A stretch of 64,000 nt of DNA. It comes from UBA6107 sp964459385 (lineage in GTDB: Bacteria; Chloroflexota; Anaerolineae; Anaerolineales; Anaerolineaceae). Location: positions 215,406 through 279,405 of the forward strand of contig CAYWLG010000004.1 of NCBI GenBank assembly GCA_964459385.1, written 5' to 3'. Below the pieces are notes generated by a model that was not told where the DNA came from, made no database searches, and saw only the letters and a list, made by a program, of their open reading frames with translations. Of this stretch, positions 8,853 through 17,518 are shown one piece after another. The position numbers and the translations under genes are program-made. The stretch's first letter is position 1. The number at the start of each line of letters is the position of its first letter.

Positions 8853-9689
8853 ATGAATACATTCCTGTTTGGCACGGTAGGTTCCCCCATCTCCACTCCC
8901 AAGAAACCGGGTGGCAGTGTGGGCGCCATTCAAACCTTATCTTCTCTCGGTCTTTTTGCCCTTGAGCTAGGTTGGGTTCAATCTGTGCGTGTCAGTGAAG
9001 AAACCTGCGCCGTCATTCGCAAAGAAGCAGATGAAAAACAGGTACACCTCAGCGTGCATGCGCCCTACTTCATCAATCTAAATGCAAATGAAGAAGAATG
9101 GCCCAAATCACGTCAAAGGTTGATGGATGCAGCACGCTATGGGAACTTGGCCGGGGCAACGGATATTATCTTCCACCCCGGTTCTTATTTTGAACAACCG
9201 CCCGCAGATGTATTAAAAGTCGCTCTGCCAAGATTGGCAGATTGTGTGGCCGAGCTGCGAAAGAACGGGAACCCTGTCACATTGCGCCCGGAAACGATGG
9301 GTAAATCGGCCATGCTGGGGTCGCTCGAAGATACGCTTATTATGAGCAAAGAAATCCCCGGCGTGCTTCCCTGCCTGGATTTTGCCCATTTACATGCCCG
9401 CCCCGGCGATGGCACCATGAATTCCAGTCAAGAGTGGGAAAATTTGCTAACAGATTATCAAAAATATTTAGGGACAGAATCACTACACGCAATTCATATT
9501 CATTTAAGCGGCATTGAATATACGGCCAAGGGCGAGAAGAATCATCTTCCATTAAGAGAGTCCGATTTGAATATCACAGCCTTACTAAAAACACTAAAGG
9601 ACGCGGGCTGTGCCGGCCGCATCCTTTGTGAAAGCCCTGTCATGGAAGAAGATTCCCTCTATATGAAATCGCTGTGGGAATCTTTATAG
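8853..9689 (+). CDS. AP endonuclease family 2 / endonuclease IV-like TIM-barrel protein
   Basis: The 278-residue protein is a xylose-isomerase-like TIM barrel of AP endonuclease family 2. Visible metal-site segments are VHLSVHAPYFINLN (His), IIFHPGSYF (His), LRPETMGKSAM (Glu), PCLDFAHLHAR (Asp, His), AIHIHLSG (HxH) and a late Glu in ILCESPVM. All nine ligand positions of endonuclease IV seem to have counterparts, though the text around the Glu (PETMGK rather than the ENTAGQG of E. coli Nfo) matches the archaeal-type and shorter branch. A role in cutting abasic sites is likely but not certain. It begins 1 bp after dgkA, and its stop codon abuts that of the convergent regulator. Confidence 0.75.
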   Translation: MNTFLFGTVGSPISTPKKPGGSVGAIQTLSSLGLFALELGWVQSVRVSEETCAVIRKEADEKQVHLSVHAPYFINLNANEEEWPKSRQRLMDAARYGNLAGATDIIFHPGSYFEQPPADVLKVALPRLADCVAELRKNGNPVTLRPETMGKSAMLGSLEDTLIMSKEIPGVLPCLDFAHLHARPGDGTMNSSQEWENLLTDYQKYLGTESLHAIHIHLSGIEYTAKGEKNHLPLRESDLNITALLKTLKDAGCAGRILCESPVMEEDSLYMKSLWESL

Positions 9690-10337
9690 ATATTCGCGCA
9701 GATTGTGTTCAACCGCATACGCAGCAGCTTCTGCGCGGTTGCTAACGCCCAATTTGGAGAGGATGCTGCTGACATAATTGCGAACGGTTCCTTCGCCAAG
9801 GTATAACGCCTTGGCAATTTCTCTATTCGTGCGTCCTTCAGAGACCGACAGCAGTACGTGCTTTTCTTGCTGGCTCAAATTGGCAAAGGCCGACGCTTCT
9901 TCTTCTTTTACAGCACGGCGAACTTCTTGAAAAACGCGTTGGGTTACCGCAGAGTCGAGCATGGCTTCTCCGCGGCCAACTGATTCAATGGCCTTCACCA
10001 GATCTTCACCACCAATTTGCTTCAACACATAGCCCGACGCTCCCGCCCGTATGGCTGAAAACAACATCTCATCTTCTGCATAAGAAGTGAGCATGATCAC
10101 TTTAATGGCAGGGTTCTCTCGTGTGATTGCCTCGCAAGCCTCAATGCCCGACATACCGGGCAAGCGGATATCCATCAAAACAACATCCGGGGTGATCCTG
10201 CCGGCGAGTTCGATCGCCTCTTTGGCCGTGCCGGCTTCTCCGACAACTTCAAATTGCGGATGACGTTCAAGTAATGCGCGCAAACCCAGTCGAACAACCT
10301 CGTGGTCATCTACCAATACAATACGCTGCTTGGGCAT
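9684..10337 (-). CDS. NarL/FixJ-type response regulator, orphan
   Basis: This 217-residue two-domain regulator has an N-terminal receiver (IVLVDDHEVVRLGLRALL at the start, phospho-acceptor Asp in VVLMDIRLPGMSG, Lys in YVLKQIGG) and a C-terminal LuxR-type helix-turn-helix (LSQQEKHVLLSVSEGRTN then VRNYVSSILSKLGVSNR). All receiver residues are intact, so it is probably phosphorylated by a histidine kinase, but no kinase gene is adjacent. The overall form resembles DevR/DosR-type regulators. Its stop abuts that of the AP endonuclease-like gene on the other strand. Target genes cannot be inferred. Confidence 0.88.
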   Translation of the reverse strand: MPKQRIVLVDDHEVVRLGLRALLERHPQFEVVGEAGTAKEAIELAGRITPDVVLMDIRLPGMSGIEACEAITRENPAIKVIMLTSYAEDEMLFSAIRAGASGYVLKQIGGEDLVKAIESVGRGEAMLDSAVTQRVFQEVRRAVKEEEASAFANLSQQEKHVLLSVSEGRTNREIAKALYLGEGTVRNYVSSILSKLGVSNRAEAAAYAVEHNLREYL

Positions 10338-10400
10338 TATTAACCGTCCTTGTCAGACAACAGGATATATCCATTATGCGATCAAAAGATTAATATTTCT

Positions 10401-11165
10401 TTAGAGGGCCAACTCCAAAGTCACCGGGCAGTGGTCTGACCCCATCACCTGGTCATGGATAACTACATCTTTCACCTTGGGCATAAACCCTTTTGAGACC
10501 AGATAGTAATCCAAACGCCAGCCAATACCGCGCGCTCTGGCATTGACGCGATAGGTCCACCAGGAATATTGAACCTTATCGGGATACAAGTCTCTAAAAG
10601 CGTCTACGAAACCATGTTCAAGAAAATGATCGATCCAAACACGCTCTTCTGGCAGAAAGCCGGAAGTTTGTGAATTCTCTTTGGGATTGGCGAGGTCAAT
10701 TTCGTTATGCGCTGTATTGAAGTCACCAGTGATCACCACATTGCGCCCCTGGCGATGCAGTTCATCACAAATATTCAACAGTTCGGCATAGAAACGCAAT
10801 TTGTAATCCACGCGGTCTTGTCCGCGCTGCCCATTGGGGAAATAAATATTGAACAGCACAAAGTCATCCAGGTCCATCTGAATCACCCGGCCTTCAACAT
10901 CAAACTCCTCAAAACCAAGCCCTTTTTGGTGTTTGACCAGCTCCTTTTTGAGATAACTGGCAACGCCGCTGTAACCCGGCCGCTCAGCAGAATTCCAAAT
11001 CGCCTGGTAGCCCGGGATATTCAATTCTTCTTCTGTCAGTTGTTCCGGCTTCGCCTTAACCTCCTGCAAGCAAAGAACATCCGGGTCTAACCCCTTTACA
11101 GATTCTTTGAACTCTTTTTTCAATACCGCTCGATATCCGTTTACGTTCCAGGTGGTAATTTTCAT
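10401..11165 (-). CDS. xth: Exodeoxyribonuclease III (AP endonuclease, Xth family)
   Basis: The 254-residue protein is an endonuclease/exonuclease/phosphatase-fold enzyme. The key motifs are present: ITTWNVNGYRA, CLQEVKAKPEQL (catalytic Glu), NIYFPNGQRG, VITGDFNTAHNEIDL (Asp and Asn), RGIGWRLDYYLVS and the final GSDHCPVTLEL (Asp-His pair). It cuts 5' of abasic sites and trims 3'-blocked ends in base-excision repair. The length is close to that of other bacterial ExoA/XthA proteins. It is transcribed away from the DUF192 gene, whose start is 37 bp off on the other strand, and toward the orphan regulator. Confidence 0.92.
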   Translation of the reverse strand: MKITTWNVNGYRAVLKKEFKESVKGLDPDVLCLQEVKAKPEQLTEEELNIPGYQAIWNSAERPGYSGVASYLKKELVKHQKGLGFEEFDVEGRVIQMDLDDFVLFNIYFPNGQRGQDRVDYKLRFYAELLNICDELHRQGRNVVITGDFNTAHNEIDLANPKENSQTSGFLPEERVWIDHFLEHGFVDAFRDLYPDKVQYSWWTYRVNARARGIGWRLDYYLVSKGFMPKVKDVVIHDQVMGSDHCPVTLELAL

Positions 11166-11202
11166 AGAGATTCCTTTCTCGCTGTGGTAAACTTATTTCT
11201 TG

Positions 11203-11577
11203 ATGAATATGAAAACGACTCAAGTGACTAATACAGATCACCCTGAAATAAAGATCGCAGTGAATTGGTGCGATTCTTTTCTTGCCAAGTTCAAAGGGCT
11301 GATGTTCGTGCCCTCTCTTGAAAAACATACTGGGATAATTTTAGTCGAAAATAGCGAAAGCAAGATAAATACAGCGATTCACATGCTCTTTATGAATTTC
11401 GATATCACCACAGTGTGGATTGACGCTGACAAGAAAGTGGTGGATGTTCAACTGGCAAAGAAATGGCGCTTAAGTTATTTTCCAAAATCGCCGGCTCAAT
11501 ACGTACTAGAAACACACGCCGATCACATGCAAGATTTTCATATTGGCGATCAACTCTCTTTCTCAAATGAAAAATAA
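11203..11577 (+). CDS. DUF192 family protein
   Basis: A 124-residue member of DUF192, recognised by FLAKFKGLMFVPSL, the HMLFMNFDITTVWID segment (family pattern M-x-F-x-x-x-x-x-x-x-W-x-D), VVDVQLAKKW and the terminal YVLE. The family is widespread and its function is not established. No signal peptide is visible. Possible starts are TTG 11200, ATG 11203 and ATG 11209, with no clear ribosome site; an extended -10 (TGG followed by TAAACT, 11185-11193) would place transcription start near 11200, so translation may be leaderless or nearly so. The stop overlaps the start of the LysM-M23 gene by 11 bp, indicating coupling. Confidence 0.8.
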   Translation: MNMKTTQVTNTDHPEIKIAVNWCDSFLAKFKGLMFVPSLEKHTGIILVENSESKINTAIHMLFMNFDITTVWIDADKKVVDVQLAKKWRLSYFPKSPAQYVLETHADHMQDFHIGDQLSFSNEK

Positions 11578-12979
11578 ACTTCTTATTCTCCTCCTGACAG
11601 CCTCTTTATTGGCCACCCTGCTCCAACCGGCCAAAGCCCAAGATCAAACGGATTACCCTGTTTATGAAGTTCAGCCTGGCGATACCCTCACCGCAATCGC
11701 CGAAAAGTTTGATGTCAACCTGGATGACTTGATCGCGCTCAACGGTATTTCCGATTCAGATATCGTTTCGGTTGGCTCTCAACTTCTTATTCCCGGCGTG
11801 CAAGGGTTGCATGGAGTGATCACCACCACCCCTGTGCAATTGGGCGAAAACCTGAAATCGCTTACGCTCAAATATAAAATTGACCGCGCTTTGCTGATGA
11901 AACTGAACCGCATCACCAGCCCCGGCGAAATTTATGTGGGCTCCAACCTGATCTTACCCGAAGACAATCCGGCCACCTCCCCGGCGCCAATCGCCAAATT
12001 CGGCAGCCAGCAGACCTTGCTGGAAGAGGCGGCCCTACATCAGACGACCACCTGGAACTTGCTCGAACAAAACGAAGACGAAAACCAGTTTTCTGTACTG
12101 CCCGGTGACATGTTATATGCGCAAGGGGCAGATGCATCTACCCAGATCAGCGTGGTTGACCCAAAACTAAACGTGGTCAGCATTTCCCCGCTGCCTTTGG
12201 TTCAGGGCGACACCTTTGAGATCACCGTCAATTCTTCGCAGCCGGTGACATTAAGCGGCAGCCTCAACGGCTTAGACCTGCACTTTTTTTCTGTGGAAGA
12301 CAATAAACAAGTAGCTCTGCAGGGCATTCACGCTATGGCAGAACCTGGACTTGCCCCCTTCACCCTGAGCGGTAAATACGCCGATGGCAGCGAATTTTCT
12401 TTCTCGCAGTCGGTACTGCTGATCAGTGGTGATTACCCAGACGACGAACCGTTGACGGTTGACCCGGCGACCATTGACCCGGCTGTTACCCAACCCGAAT
12501 TGGATTTTGTCACCAACCTCACCTCTGCAGCGAACCCGATCCGATACTGGAATGGTCAGTGGCAAAGCCCAGCTTATTATCAGGAATATAACTCCCTTTT
12601 TGGCGACCGGCGAAACTATAACGACGGCGCACTGTTGAGCTTCCACTCCGGCCTCGATTTTGCCGGTGGCCTGGGGTTACCCATTTCCGCCCCGGCAGAT
12701 GGCGTGGTTGTCTTTGCCGGTCCACTTACTATTCGCGGCAACGCAACCTTTATTGATCATGGCTGGGGCGTTTACAGCGCTTATTTCCACCAATCTGAGA
12801 TAGAGGTCAAAGCCGGTGATAAAGTGGTCGCCGGACAGGAAATAGGCAAAGTGGGTAATACGGGTCGGGTGAACGAAGCCGACGCTTATGAAGGAGCTGG
12901 TTCTCACCTACACTGGGAGATCTGGGTCAATTGTATTCAAGTAGACCCGTTGGAATGGCTCAACAACCAGTATCCATAA
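11567..12979 (+). CDS. Secreted LysM domain / M23 metallopeptidase
   Basis: Starting at ATG 11567 gives a 470-residue protein with a clear signal peptide (MKNKLLILLLTASLLATLL, cleavage near AKAQD). Two LysM domains follow (about residues 28-75, YEVQPGDTLTAIAEKF..., and 80-130), then an Ig-like region, then a C-terminal M23 peptidase domain with zinc ligands in FHSGLDFAGG (HxxxD) and in SHLHWEIWVN (HxH). Such proteins bind peptidoglycan through LysM and cut its peptide bridges, acting in growth or division outside the membrane. A longer open frame upstream from 11543 would spoil the signal peptide. The gene overlaps the DUF192 gene by 11 bp. Confidence 0.9.
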   Translation: MKNKLLILLLTASLLATLLQPAKAQDQTDYPVYEVQPGDTLTAIAEKFDVNLDDLIALNGISDSDIVSVGSQLLIPGVQGLHGVITTTPVQLGENLKSLTLKYKIDRALLMKLNRITSPGEIYVGSNLILPEDNPATSPAPIAKFGSQQTLLEEAALHQTTTWNLLEQNEDENQFSVLPGDMLYAQGADASTQISVVDPKLNVVSISPLPLVQGDTFEITVNSSQPVTLSGSLNGLDLHFFSVEDNKQVALQGIHAMAEPGLAPFTLSGKYADGSEFSFSQSVLLISGDYPDDEPLTVDPATIDPAVTQPELDFVTNLTSAANPIRYWNGQWQSPAYYQEYNSLFGDRRNYNDGALLSFHSGLDFAGGLGLPISAPADGVVVFAGPLTIRGNATFIDHGWGVYSAYFHQSEIEVKAGDKVVAGQEIGKVGNTGRVNEADAYEGAGSHLHWEIWVNCIQVDPLEWLNNQYP

Positions 12980-13038
12980 AAAATTGGTTCTACTCTAAGG
13001 TATAATTACGCTAATCCTACTAAAATGGTGAAATTCGC

Positions 13039-14610
13039 ATGGCATTAAGTGAAGAATTTTGGCAAACGATCTCCTTCAACGCTAAAGACATTGAAAGTCT
13101 TTATAACCACCTTCTCGAAATCGAAACCCCTTTACCTATTCAAGACTTAACCGCATTTTTGATTTCAAAAAAGATTTCTGATGAAAAAAACAGAATTCTC
13201 CAATCTGTTAAGTCAGAAGGCACTCTGTTTTTTCCAAAAGATCATTATAAAATCGGTCAAACGCTCGTGTTCCCACAGCGAGGCCTAGAAAAGGGGAAAA
13301 TCACCCAGATGAGACCCGGTTCCAACCCGGAGTTCCCAGCCTTAGAGGTAATCAGCGTAGAATTCGCTGATAAAGGTCAGGTGGATTTTGCCAGCAACAT
13401 ACCAGATCATAAGCTAAACGATTTCAATCCGATTGATGAAACGGACAATAACCTGAATCCGGAATGGGTTCTTTCCCATTATGGAAAGTCCATTTCCCAA
13501 TTGCTGCAATCTGTTTTGGACAAAAACGACGACCTAATCAATATTGGCGGCAATTATTTCCCGCAGGCCTTGCTCGTAGATGTAAGCGTTGGTCACCTCA
13601 ACCTGGCTGAAGCTGTGCTAGAAATGGCCGAGGGTGGCCCCATGACCAGCGAAGAATTAATCCAGCAAATTGAGTTGCCAACTGATGTAAATTCAAAACT
13701 AACCGAATTCTCTTTAAACTATGCTCTTCAGGAAGACCCCCGCTTCGATGAAGTTGGCCCTGCCGGGGAAACACTCTGGTTCCTTAACCGATTAGAGCCA
13801 GACGAAGTGCAACACACCCCAATTGCCTTGCAGTTCACCGACAAAGTTGTTGAACTCCCCGATGAATTGAAGGGCTATGTAGATTTCGGCTCCTCTTTCT
13901 GCGATGAACTCGAGATAGAGAATCCCTGTGATTCTGCGGACGAGGTGAGCGTCAGCCTTACCTACCCCCACTGGCGGTCGGGCACTTTGCCGTTGACTGG
14001 CAAGTTAAAGAGCCTTTTCCCTACAGCGTTTGAAACGCCGCGAGTCAAATTCACTTTCCGTGATGCTGAGAATGGCGAGACGTTTAATGGCTGGGTGGTA
14101 CGCCCTTCAAAATATATCTTTGGCCTCAAAGAATGGTATGAAAAAGAAGGCTTTATTACCGGCAGTCTCATTCACATTAGCCGCGGCGAGAAGCCCGGCG
14201 AGGTTCTGATCCGAGCGGATAAAAAGCATTCGTCCAAAGAATGGATGCGCACCTTTATGGTGGGAGTGGATGGCGGCTATGTCTTCGCGATGCTAAAACA
14301 AACGGTTACCTGCTCGTTTGACGACCGTATGGCCATTTTTGTGCCAGACACTAAAGCAGTAGACGCCATTTGGGAAAAATACGCCAAAACAAAACCCAGC
14401 CTGGAAAAAGTGACCATCATCATGATGCGCGAACTGGCTAAGCTGAACCCACAAGGACATGTTCACGCACAGGAGCTTTATGCCGCAATAAATCTGGTCA
14501 AGCGCTGCCCTCCTGGCCCGATCATCGAACTTCTCTTTACACGTCCGTGGGCAGCCCACCTGGGTGATCTTTACTTCCGCCTGGATGAATCCAACCTGGA
14601 AGGTGCCTGA
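13039..14610 (+). CDS. Uncharacterised 523-residue protein with HARE-HTH-like winged helix
   Basis: I do not recognise the full-length family. Near residues 200-255 the pattern MTSEELIQQIELP ... ALQEDPRFDEVG ... LWFLNRLEP resembles the HARE-HTH / RNA polymerase delta-type winged helix, where a helix-rich start is followed by RF-x-V-G and a strand ending in W-x-L. The N-terminal 120 residues look like another small alpha/beta domain (LEKGKITQMRPGSNPEFPALEVISVEF resembles a small beta barrel). The C-terminal half is mixed alpha/beta with VFAMLKQTVTCSFDDRMAIFVP. No signal peptide or membrane helix is present. A TATAAT sits at 13001-13006. The next gene starts 2 bp after its stop, and both may act together in nucleic-acid binding, which is inference. 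Confidence 0.6.
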   Translation: MALSEEFWQTISFNAKDIESLYNHLLEIETPLPIQDLTAFLISKKISDEKNRILQSVKSEGTLFFPKDHYKIGQTLVFPQRGLEKGKITQMRPGSNPEFPALEVISVEFADKGQVDFASNIPDHKLNDFNPIDETDNNLNPEWVLSHYGKSISQLLQSVLDKNDDLINIGGNYFPQALLVDVSVGHLNLAEAVLEMAEGGPMTSEELIQQIELPTDVNSKLTEFSLNYALQEDPRFDEVGPAGETLWFLNRLEPDEVQHTPIALQFTDKVVELPDELKGYVDFGSSFCDELEIENPCDSADEVSVSLTYPHWRSGTLPLTGKLKSLFPTAFETPRVKFTFRDAENGETFNGWVVRPSKYIFGLKEWYEKEGFITGSLIHISRGEKPGEVLIRADKKHSSKEWMRTFMVGVDGGYVFAMLKQTVTCSFDDRMAIFVPDTKAVDAIWEKYAKTKPSLEKVTIIMMRELAKLNPQGHVHAQELYAAINLVKRCPPGPIIELLFTRPWAAHLGDLYFRLDESNLEGA

Positions 14611-14612
14611 GC

Positions 14613-15041
14613 ATGGCCGATATCAAACCGTTTAGCCTGATTAAACCGACACTGGAAACGCCTTTTCATATCGATTTTGACTGGTGGAAAGAACATGACG
14701 GCAACTGGCGTGTGTTTTTGCTCAGTTGTCTTTGCCCAGAACATCAGGAAGCCTATAAAGATCAGCCTGAAGATGGCATGATCGATTGGGTTGACCCAGA
14801 AACGGCTGAAGTGAAACGTGTAGATGGGCTGCAGTCCACCCTGATGTCGCACTGCGCCAAATTGCCTGATTTTGTTACCGAAAATACCGCCATGGTAGAT
14901 GCCATTTTCAGAGTCTTTCTTTCAACCGGCAATCACCCCATGACACCAGTTGAATTATCAGATAAAATTGGCAAGCCAGCCGATACGATACTCAAGACCA
15001 TCTCAGGGTTACAGGTCTATAAAGGAATTCGCCCGGCCTAG
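14613..15041 (+). CDS. Uncharacterised 142-residue protein with C-terminal winged-helix-like segment
   Basis: The small cytoplasmic protein starts with MADIKPFSLIKPTLETPFHI, then a Trp-rich stretch (DFDWWKEHDGNWRVFLLSC) and two Cys residues close together. The last 50 residues (IFRVFLSTGNHPMTPVELSD then KIGKPADTILKTI and VYKGIRP) look like a winged helix-turn-helix where a resistance or recognition helix is followed by a wing. It begins 2 bp after the 523-residue protein, which also seems to hold a winged helix, so the pair is most likely co-expressed and may form one complex. No known family is assigned with confidence. Confidence 0.6.
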   Translation: MADIKPFSLIKPTLETPFHIDFDWWKEHDGNWRVFLLSCLCPEHQEAYKDQPEDGMIDWVDPETAEVKRVDGLQSTLMSHCAKLPDFVTENTAMVDAIFRVFLSTGNHPMTPVELSDKIGKPADTILKTISGLQVYKGIRPA

Positions 15042-15061
15042 TTTCAAGTAATTGCATCTAC

Positions 15062-15466
15062 CTAAGACTCTAAAGGCAGCGACTTGTTTTCGCTGCTTTT
15101 AAATATCCACCTTTTCGAGACCCAGTAATTGGGCAGATACAAACCAACCTCAGCAATAACTTTGGCAATAATTTGATCCATGCCCAAGCCGGCCAAAAGA
15201 TTTATGATCTGCGAAACAAGAAAAGCATTTACCAAAACCAAAGCGATAAAAAAGGGGAACATTTTGGAATTTGGAAGTTTGCTGTAAAAAACTTTCACTT
15301 TCAATAAAAAATACTGGATTAAGATGGCAATACTGCGTGCCAGCAAAACACGCACGATCGTGATCTCAACTAGATATCCTGATACCCAAAAGATAAAATA
15401 ATCGAACGATGCGACGATCAAGGATGAAAGTATGTAGCGCAGAAAATAGGTATTAAGTTTTTTCAT
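15062..15466 (-). CDS. GtrA-like membrane protein
   Basis: The 134-residue protein has four predicted transmembrane helices and the GtrA layout: a start with FLRYILSSLIVASFDYFIFW, a central VRVLLARSIAILIQYFL and a terminal segment VGLYLPNYWVSKRWIFKS, close to the family signature NFxxxRxWVF. GtrA proteins are thought to move or position lipid-linked sugars for cell-surface glycosylation. Its ATG overlaps the stop of the larger glycosyltransferase gene by 4 bp (ATGA), so the two are coupled. The last codons form a strong hairpin shared with the convergent gene (see terminator 15072-15100). Confidence 0.75.
   Translation of the reverse strand: MKKLNTYFLRYILSSLIVASFDYFIFWVSGYLVEITIVRVLLARSIAILIQYFLLKVKVFYSKLPNSKMFPFFIALVLVNAFLVSQIINLLAGLGMDQIIAKVIAEVGLYLPNYWVSKRWIFKSSENKSLPLES
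15072..15100 (+). terminator. Terminator-like hairpin, convergent genes, inside GtrA 3' coding end
   Basis: AAAGGCAGCG (15072-15081) pairs with CGCTGCTTTT (15091-15100) with one G-U pair, leaving a 9-base loop. On the plus strand the stem ends in TTTT, 31 bp past the stop of the 142-residue gene, so it may terminate that transcript. The stem also codes for the last residues of the GtrA-like protein on the minus strand. Confidence 0.55.
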
Positions 15467-17274
15467 TCATCTACCTGGTACATTGTATATGAATATCCAC
15501 CATCCGCTGAAAACTTCTCAAAAAGTTTCCCCTCTTGCAATTGATTTTGTATTTCACTTTCTACTTTGTCATCAGCGTTGCTGGGCACAAGTAAATAATC
15601 CGGCTTGAGGTTTTTCATCGCCCACAAAAAATCATCCAGGTTGTTATAGGAAAAAGACAATTGAGTTCCTGATAACCCCGGCAAAGCGTTCACCGGGTAA
15701 TTAGTTAATATAGTCACATCCTGAGAATTATCACTAAATGTCTCCCGAATCATGCTATTCAACTCGGGGTTGAAAATTGTCCAGAGTTGATCGTTCTCGA
15801 TCTTGTTTAATTTCTCATTTGATAAATGAAAAGTTAAAGCGCCAATTCCCAAAATTAAGATACCTAGCAGAGTAACCACAGGGATCTTCTGAAAATTGAT
15901 CTTTTGAAGCAATTTCATCGAGAAGGTATATATCTGTTGCAATGAGACACCAATGACCAACCCCCAAAACGGGAAGATCAGAGCCAAATTTCGCGGTTCG
16001 TAACTAAAGAAGAACATCCAGATCAAGGTATAGGGGAAGATCACGAAAGCCGTTATCCGTTTATATTGTCTTGGTACGAAGAAGATCGCCACTACCAGAT
16101 AAGCCAAGAAATAGGCATACTTACTCAATGACTTTACAGCGTTAATCGCGCGATCTACATAGCTTGCCCCGCTATAAATCCCCTGTGTCACATAAGAAAC
16201 ATTTGAAAATTCATTCCCGCTTTGTATTCTTATCCACTTAAGCAAATACCAGGAAAGCGCAATTAGTAAACCGATGCCAAAACTGATCAAAATTGTTTTG
16301 GTAAGTTCTTTGTTGTCTTGCTCCTTTACATTTTTTTTCGTTAGCAGAAAAGCCAAAAGTGGGAACATTAACAAAGAAAAAATTCCAGCTTGCTTGGTCA
16401 GCGCTGCCGCAGTGGCAAATAAAGCACTCAGAATGACCAAATACTTTTTATCCCCTGTATTCTCACCAATCAGCAAGAAGTACACCGAAGCAAAACCAAA
16501 AAAAGCCGCCGGCAAATCCATATAGCCATCAGAGATAAATTCGCCGGTAAATTTTTTTATCACCAGTCGCGTAAAAAGCACCCCCAGTAAAATACCAAAC
16601 GAACGGTTTCGCAGCCCCAGATCAAACAACATGACCAGCATCAACAGACTGAAAAGCGGCATGATGATCTTGGCAAAAATCTGCAGCGGGATTCCTCCCA
16701 ATAAAACATAAGAAATAGCCCAATTGGCCGTTATCAATTGCGGATAAATTGAAGAGTTAGGGATAATTCCCCTGGCCCACTCGATCGCCCAAACATTCCA
16801 GGAAACCACTGCATCCCAGGAATTGAAAACCGTTCCGATATTGTTGATAAAGCGATTCGCCATCCAGACAATGTCGATTGAAGCCAAAATTATCGATAGC
16901 AAGAAAAGCAGCTTTTCTATTACGCTCGAAAAAGCAGAATCCGATGCATCGCCCAAGCGGAATAATTCAACCTGGCTTAACCAACCTTGTAATTTTTTTA
17001 AAACGGCTTCAAAAGAAATTAGCAACGTGTCTTTGTAAATAAATACCAATATCACCAATTCAGCTGCAACGATCCCCAGCATTACCGCTTGTGAAAAAAG
17101 ATGCAGGGGTGTCAACAAAAAGATCAAAAGGTAGTTAATAAAAAGACTCAGTCCAAAAACGATCACTGTGTCAGAGAAAACATTTGACCTAATATTAAAA
17201 AATTTCCTGCACAACAGGCCAGGAAGTAATACCATTTGCAATACACCCAATGTTCCTAATGCAAACATGTGCAA
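15463..17274 (-). CDS. GT-C type membrane glycosyltransferase-like protein
   Basis: A 603-residue integral membrane protein with some 12 hydrophobic helices and a soluble C-terminal tail (about residues 490-603). The segment around residues 150-190 (WDAVVSWNVWAIEWARG then SIYPQLITANW) resembles the first periplasmic loop of GT-C glycosyltransferases, where an Asp near the first loop binds the metal or lipid-sugar donor. It is probably involved in transferring sugars from a polyprenyl phosphate to a surface acceptor. The partner GtrA-like gene overlaps its 3' end by 4 bp. The region is visibly AT-richer than the flanking housekeeping genes. ATG 17268 is an alternative start two codons in. The acceptor is unknown. 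Confidence 0.65.
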   Translation of the reverse strand: MHMFALGTLGVLQMVLLPGLLCRKFFNIRSNVFSDTVIVFGLSLFINYLLIFLLTPLHLFSQAVMLGIVAAELVILVFIYKDTLLISFEAVLKKLQGWLSQVELFRLGDASDSAFSSVIEKLLFLLSIILASIDIVWMANRFINNIGTVFNSWDAVVSWNVWAIEWARGIIPNSSIYPQLITANWAISYVLLGGIPLQIFAKIIMPLFSLLMLVMLFDLGLRNRSFGILLGVLFTRLVIKKFTGEFISDGYMDLPAAFFGFASVYFLLIGENTGDKKYLVILSALFATAAALTKQAGIFSLLMFPLLAFLLTKKNVKEQDNKELTKTILISFGIGLLIALSWYLLKWIRIQSGNEFSNVSYVTQGIYSGASYVDRAINAVKSLSKYAYFLAYLVVAIFFVPRQYKRITAFVIFPYTLIWMFFFSYEPRNLALIFPFWGLVIGVSLQQIYTFSMKLLQKINFQKIPVVTLLGILILGIGALTFHLSNEKLNKIENDQLWTIFNPELNSMIRETFSDNSQDVTILTNYPVNALPGLSGTQLSFSYNNLDDFLWAMKNLKPDYLLVPSNADDKVESEIQNQLQEGKLFEKFSADGGYSYTMYQVDE

Positions 17275-17401
17275 CTCCTAGAGAGTCTTTCTATAACAAA
17301 ATTCTACGGGTCACTCTGAATAATGAGAATACCGATTCTCGATAAAATAGCAAACACTCTTTTTGATGATTATAACCGAACCGCAATATAGCGGATTTTG
17401 G

Positions 17402-17407
17402 TATAAT
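17402..17407 (+). promoter_or_regulatory. -10 element of tRNA-Arg gene
   Basis: A perfect TATAAT lies 10 bp upstream of the tRNA first base. No good -35 hexamer is seen at 16-18 bp further upstream. The tRNA is the only gene on the plus strand between two minus-strand glycosyltransferase genes, so it needs its own promoter. Confidence 0.55.
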
Positions 17408-17417
17408 GACACACGTT

Positions 17418-17493
17418 GCCCCCGTAGCGCAATGGACAGAGCACCAGCCTTCTAAGCTGTTGGTTGTGGGTTCGACTCCCACCGGGGGCGCCA
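17418..17493 (+). tRNA. tRNA-Arg (anticodon UCU)
   Basis: The 76-base sequence folds as a tRNA. The acceptor stem GCCCCCG pairs with CGGGGGC, followed by discriminator G and an encoded CCA. The D-arm is GCGC/GAGC, and the anticodon stem is CCAGC/GCTGT (outer pair mismatched). The loop CTTCTAA gives anticodon TCT at positions 34-36. The T-arm is GTGGG TTCGACT CCCAC. Anticodon UCU reads AGA and AGG. The gene sits alone between two long minus-strand genes; no att-like duplicate of its 3' end was found nearby. Confidence 0.95.
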
Positions 17494-17518
17494 TCTCATT
17501 TGTCCACACAAATTTGTA

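Noticed and set aside
17325..17340. GAGAAT-ACCG-ATTCTC hairpin upstream of tRNA-Arg
   Set aside because: Only a 6 bp stem without a T-run; chance is likely.
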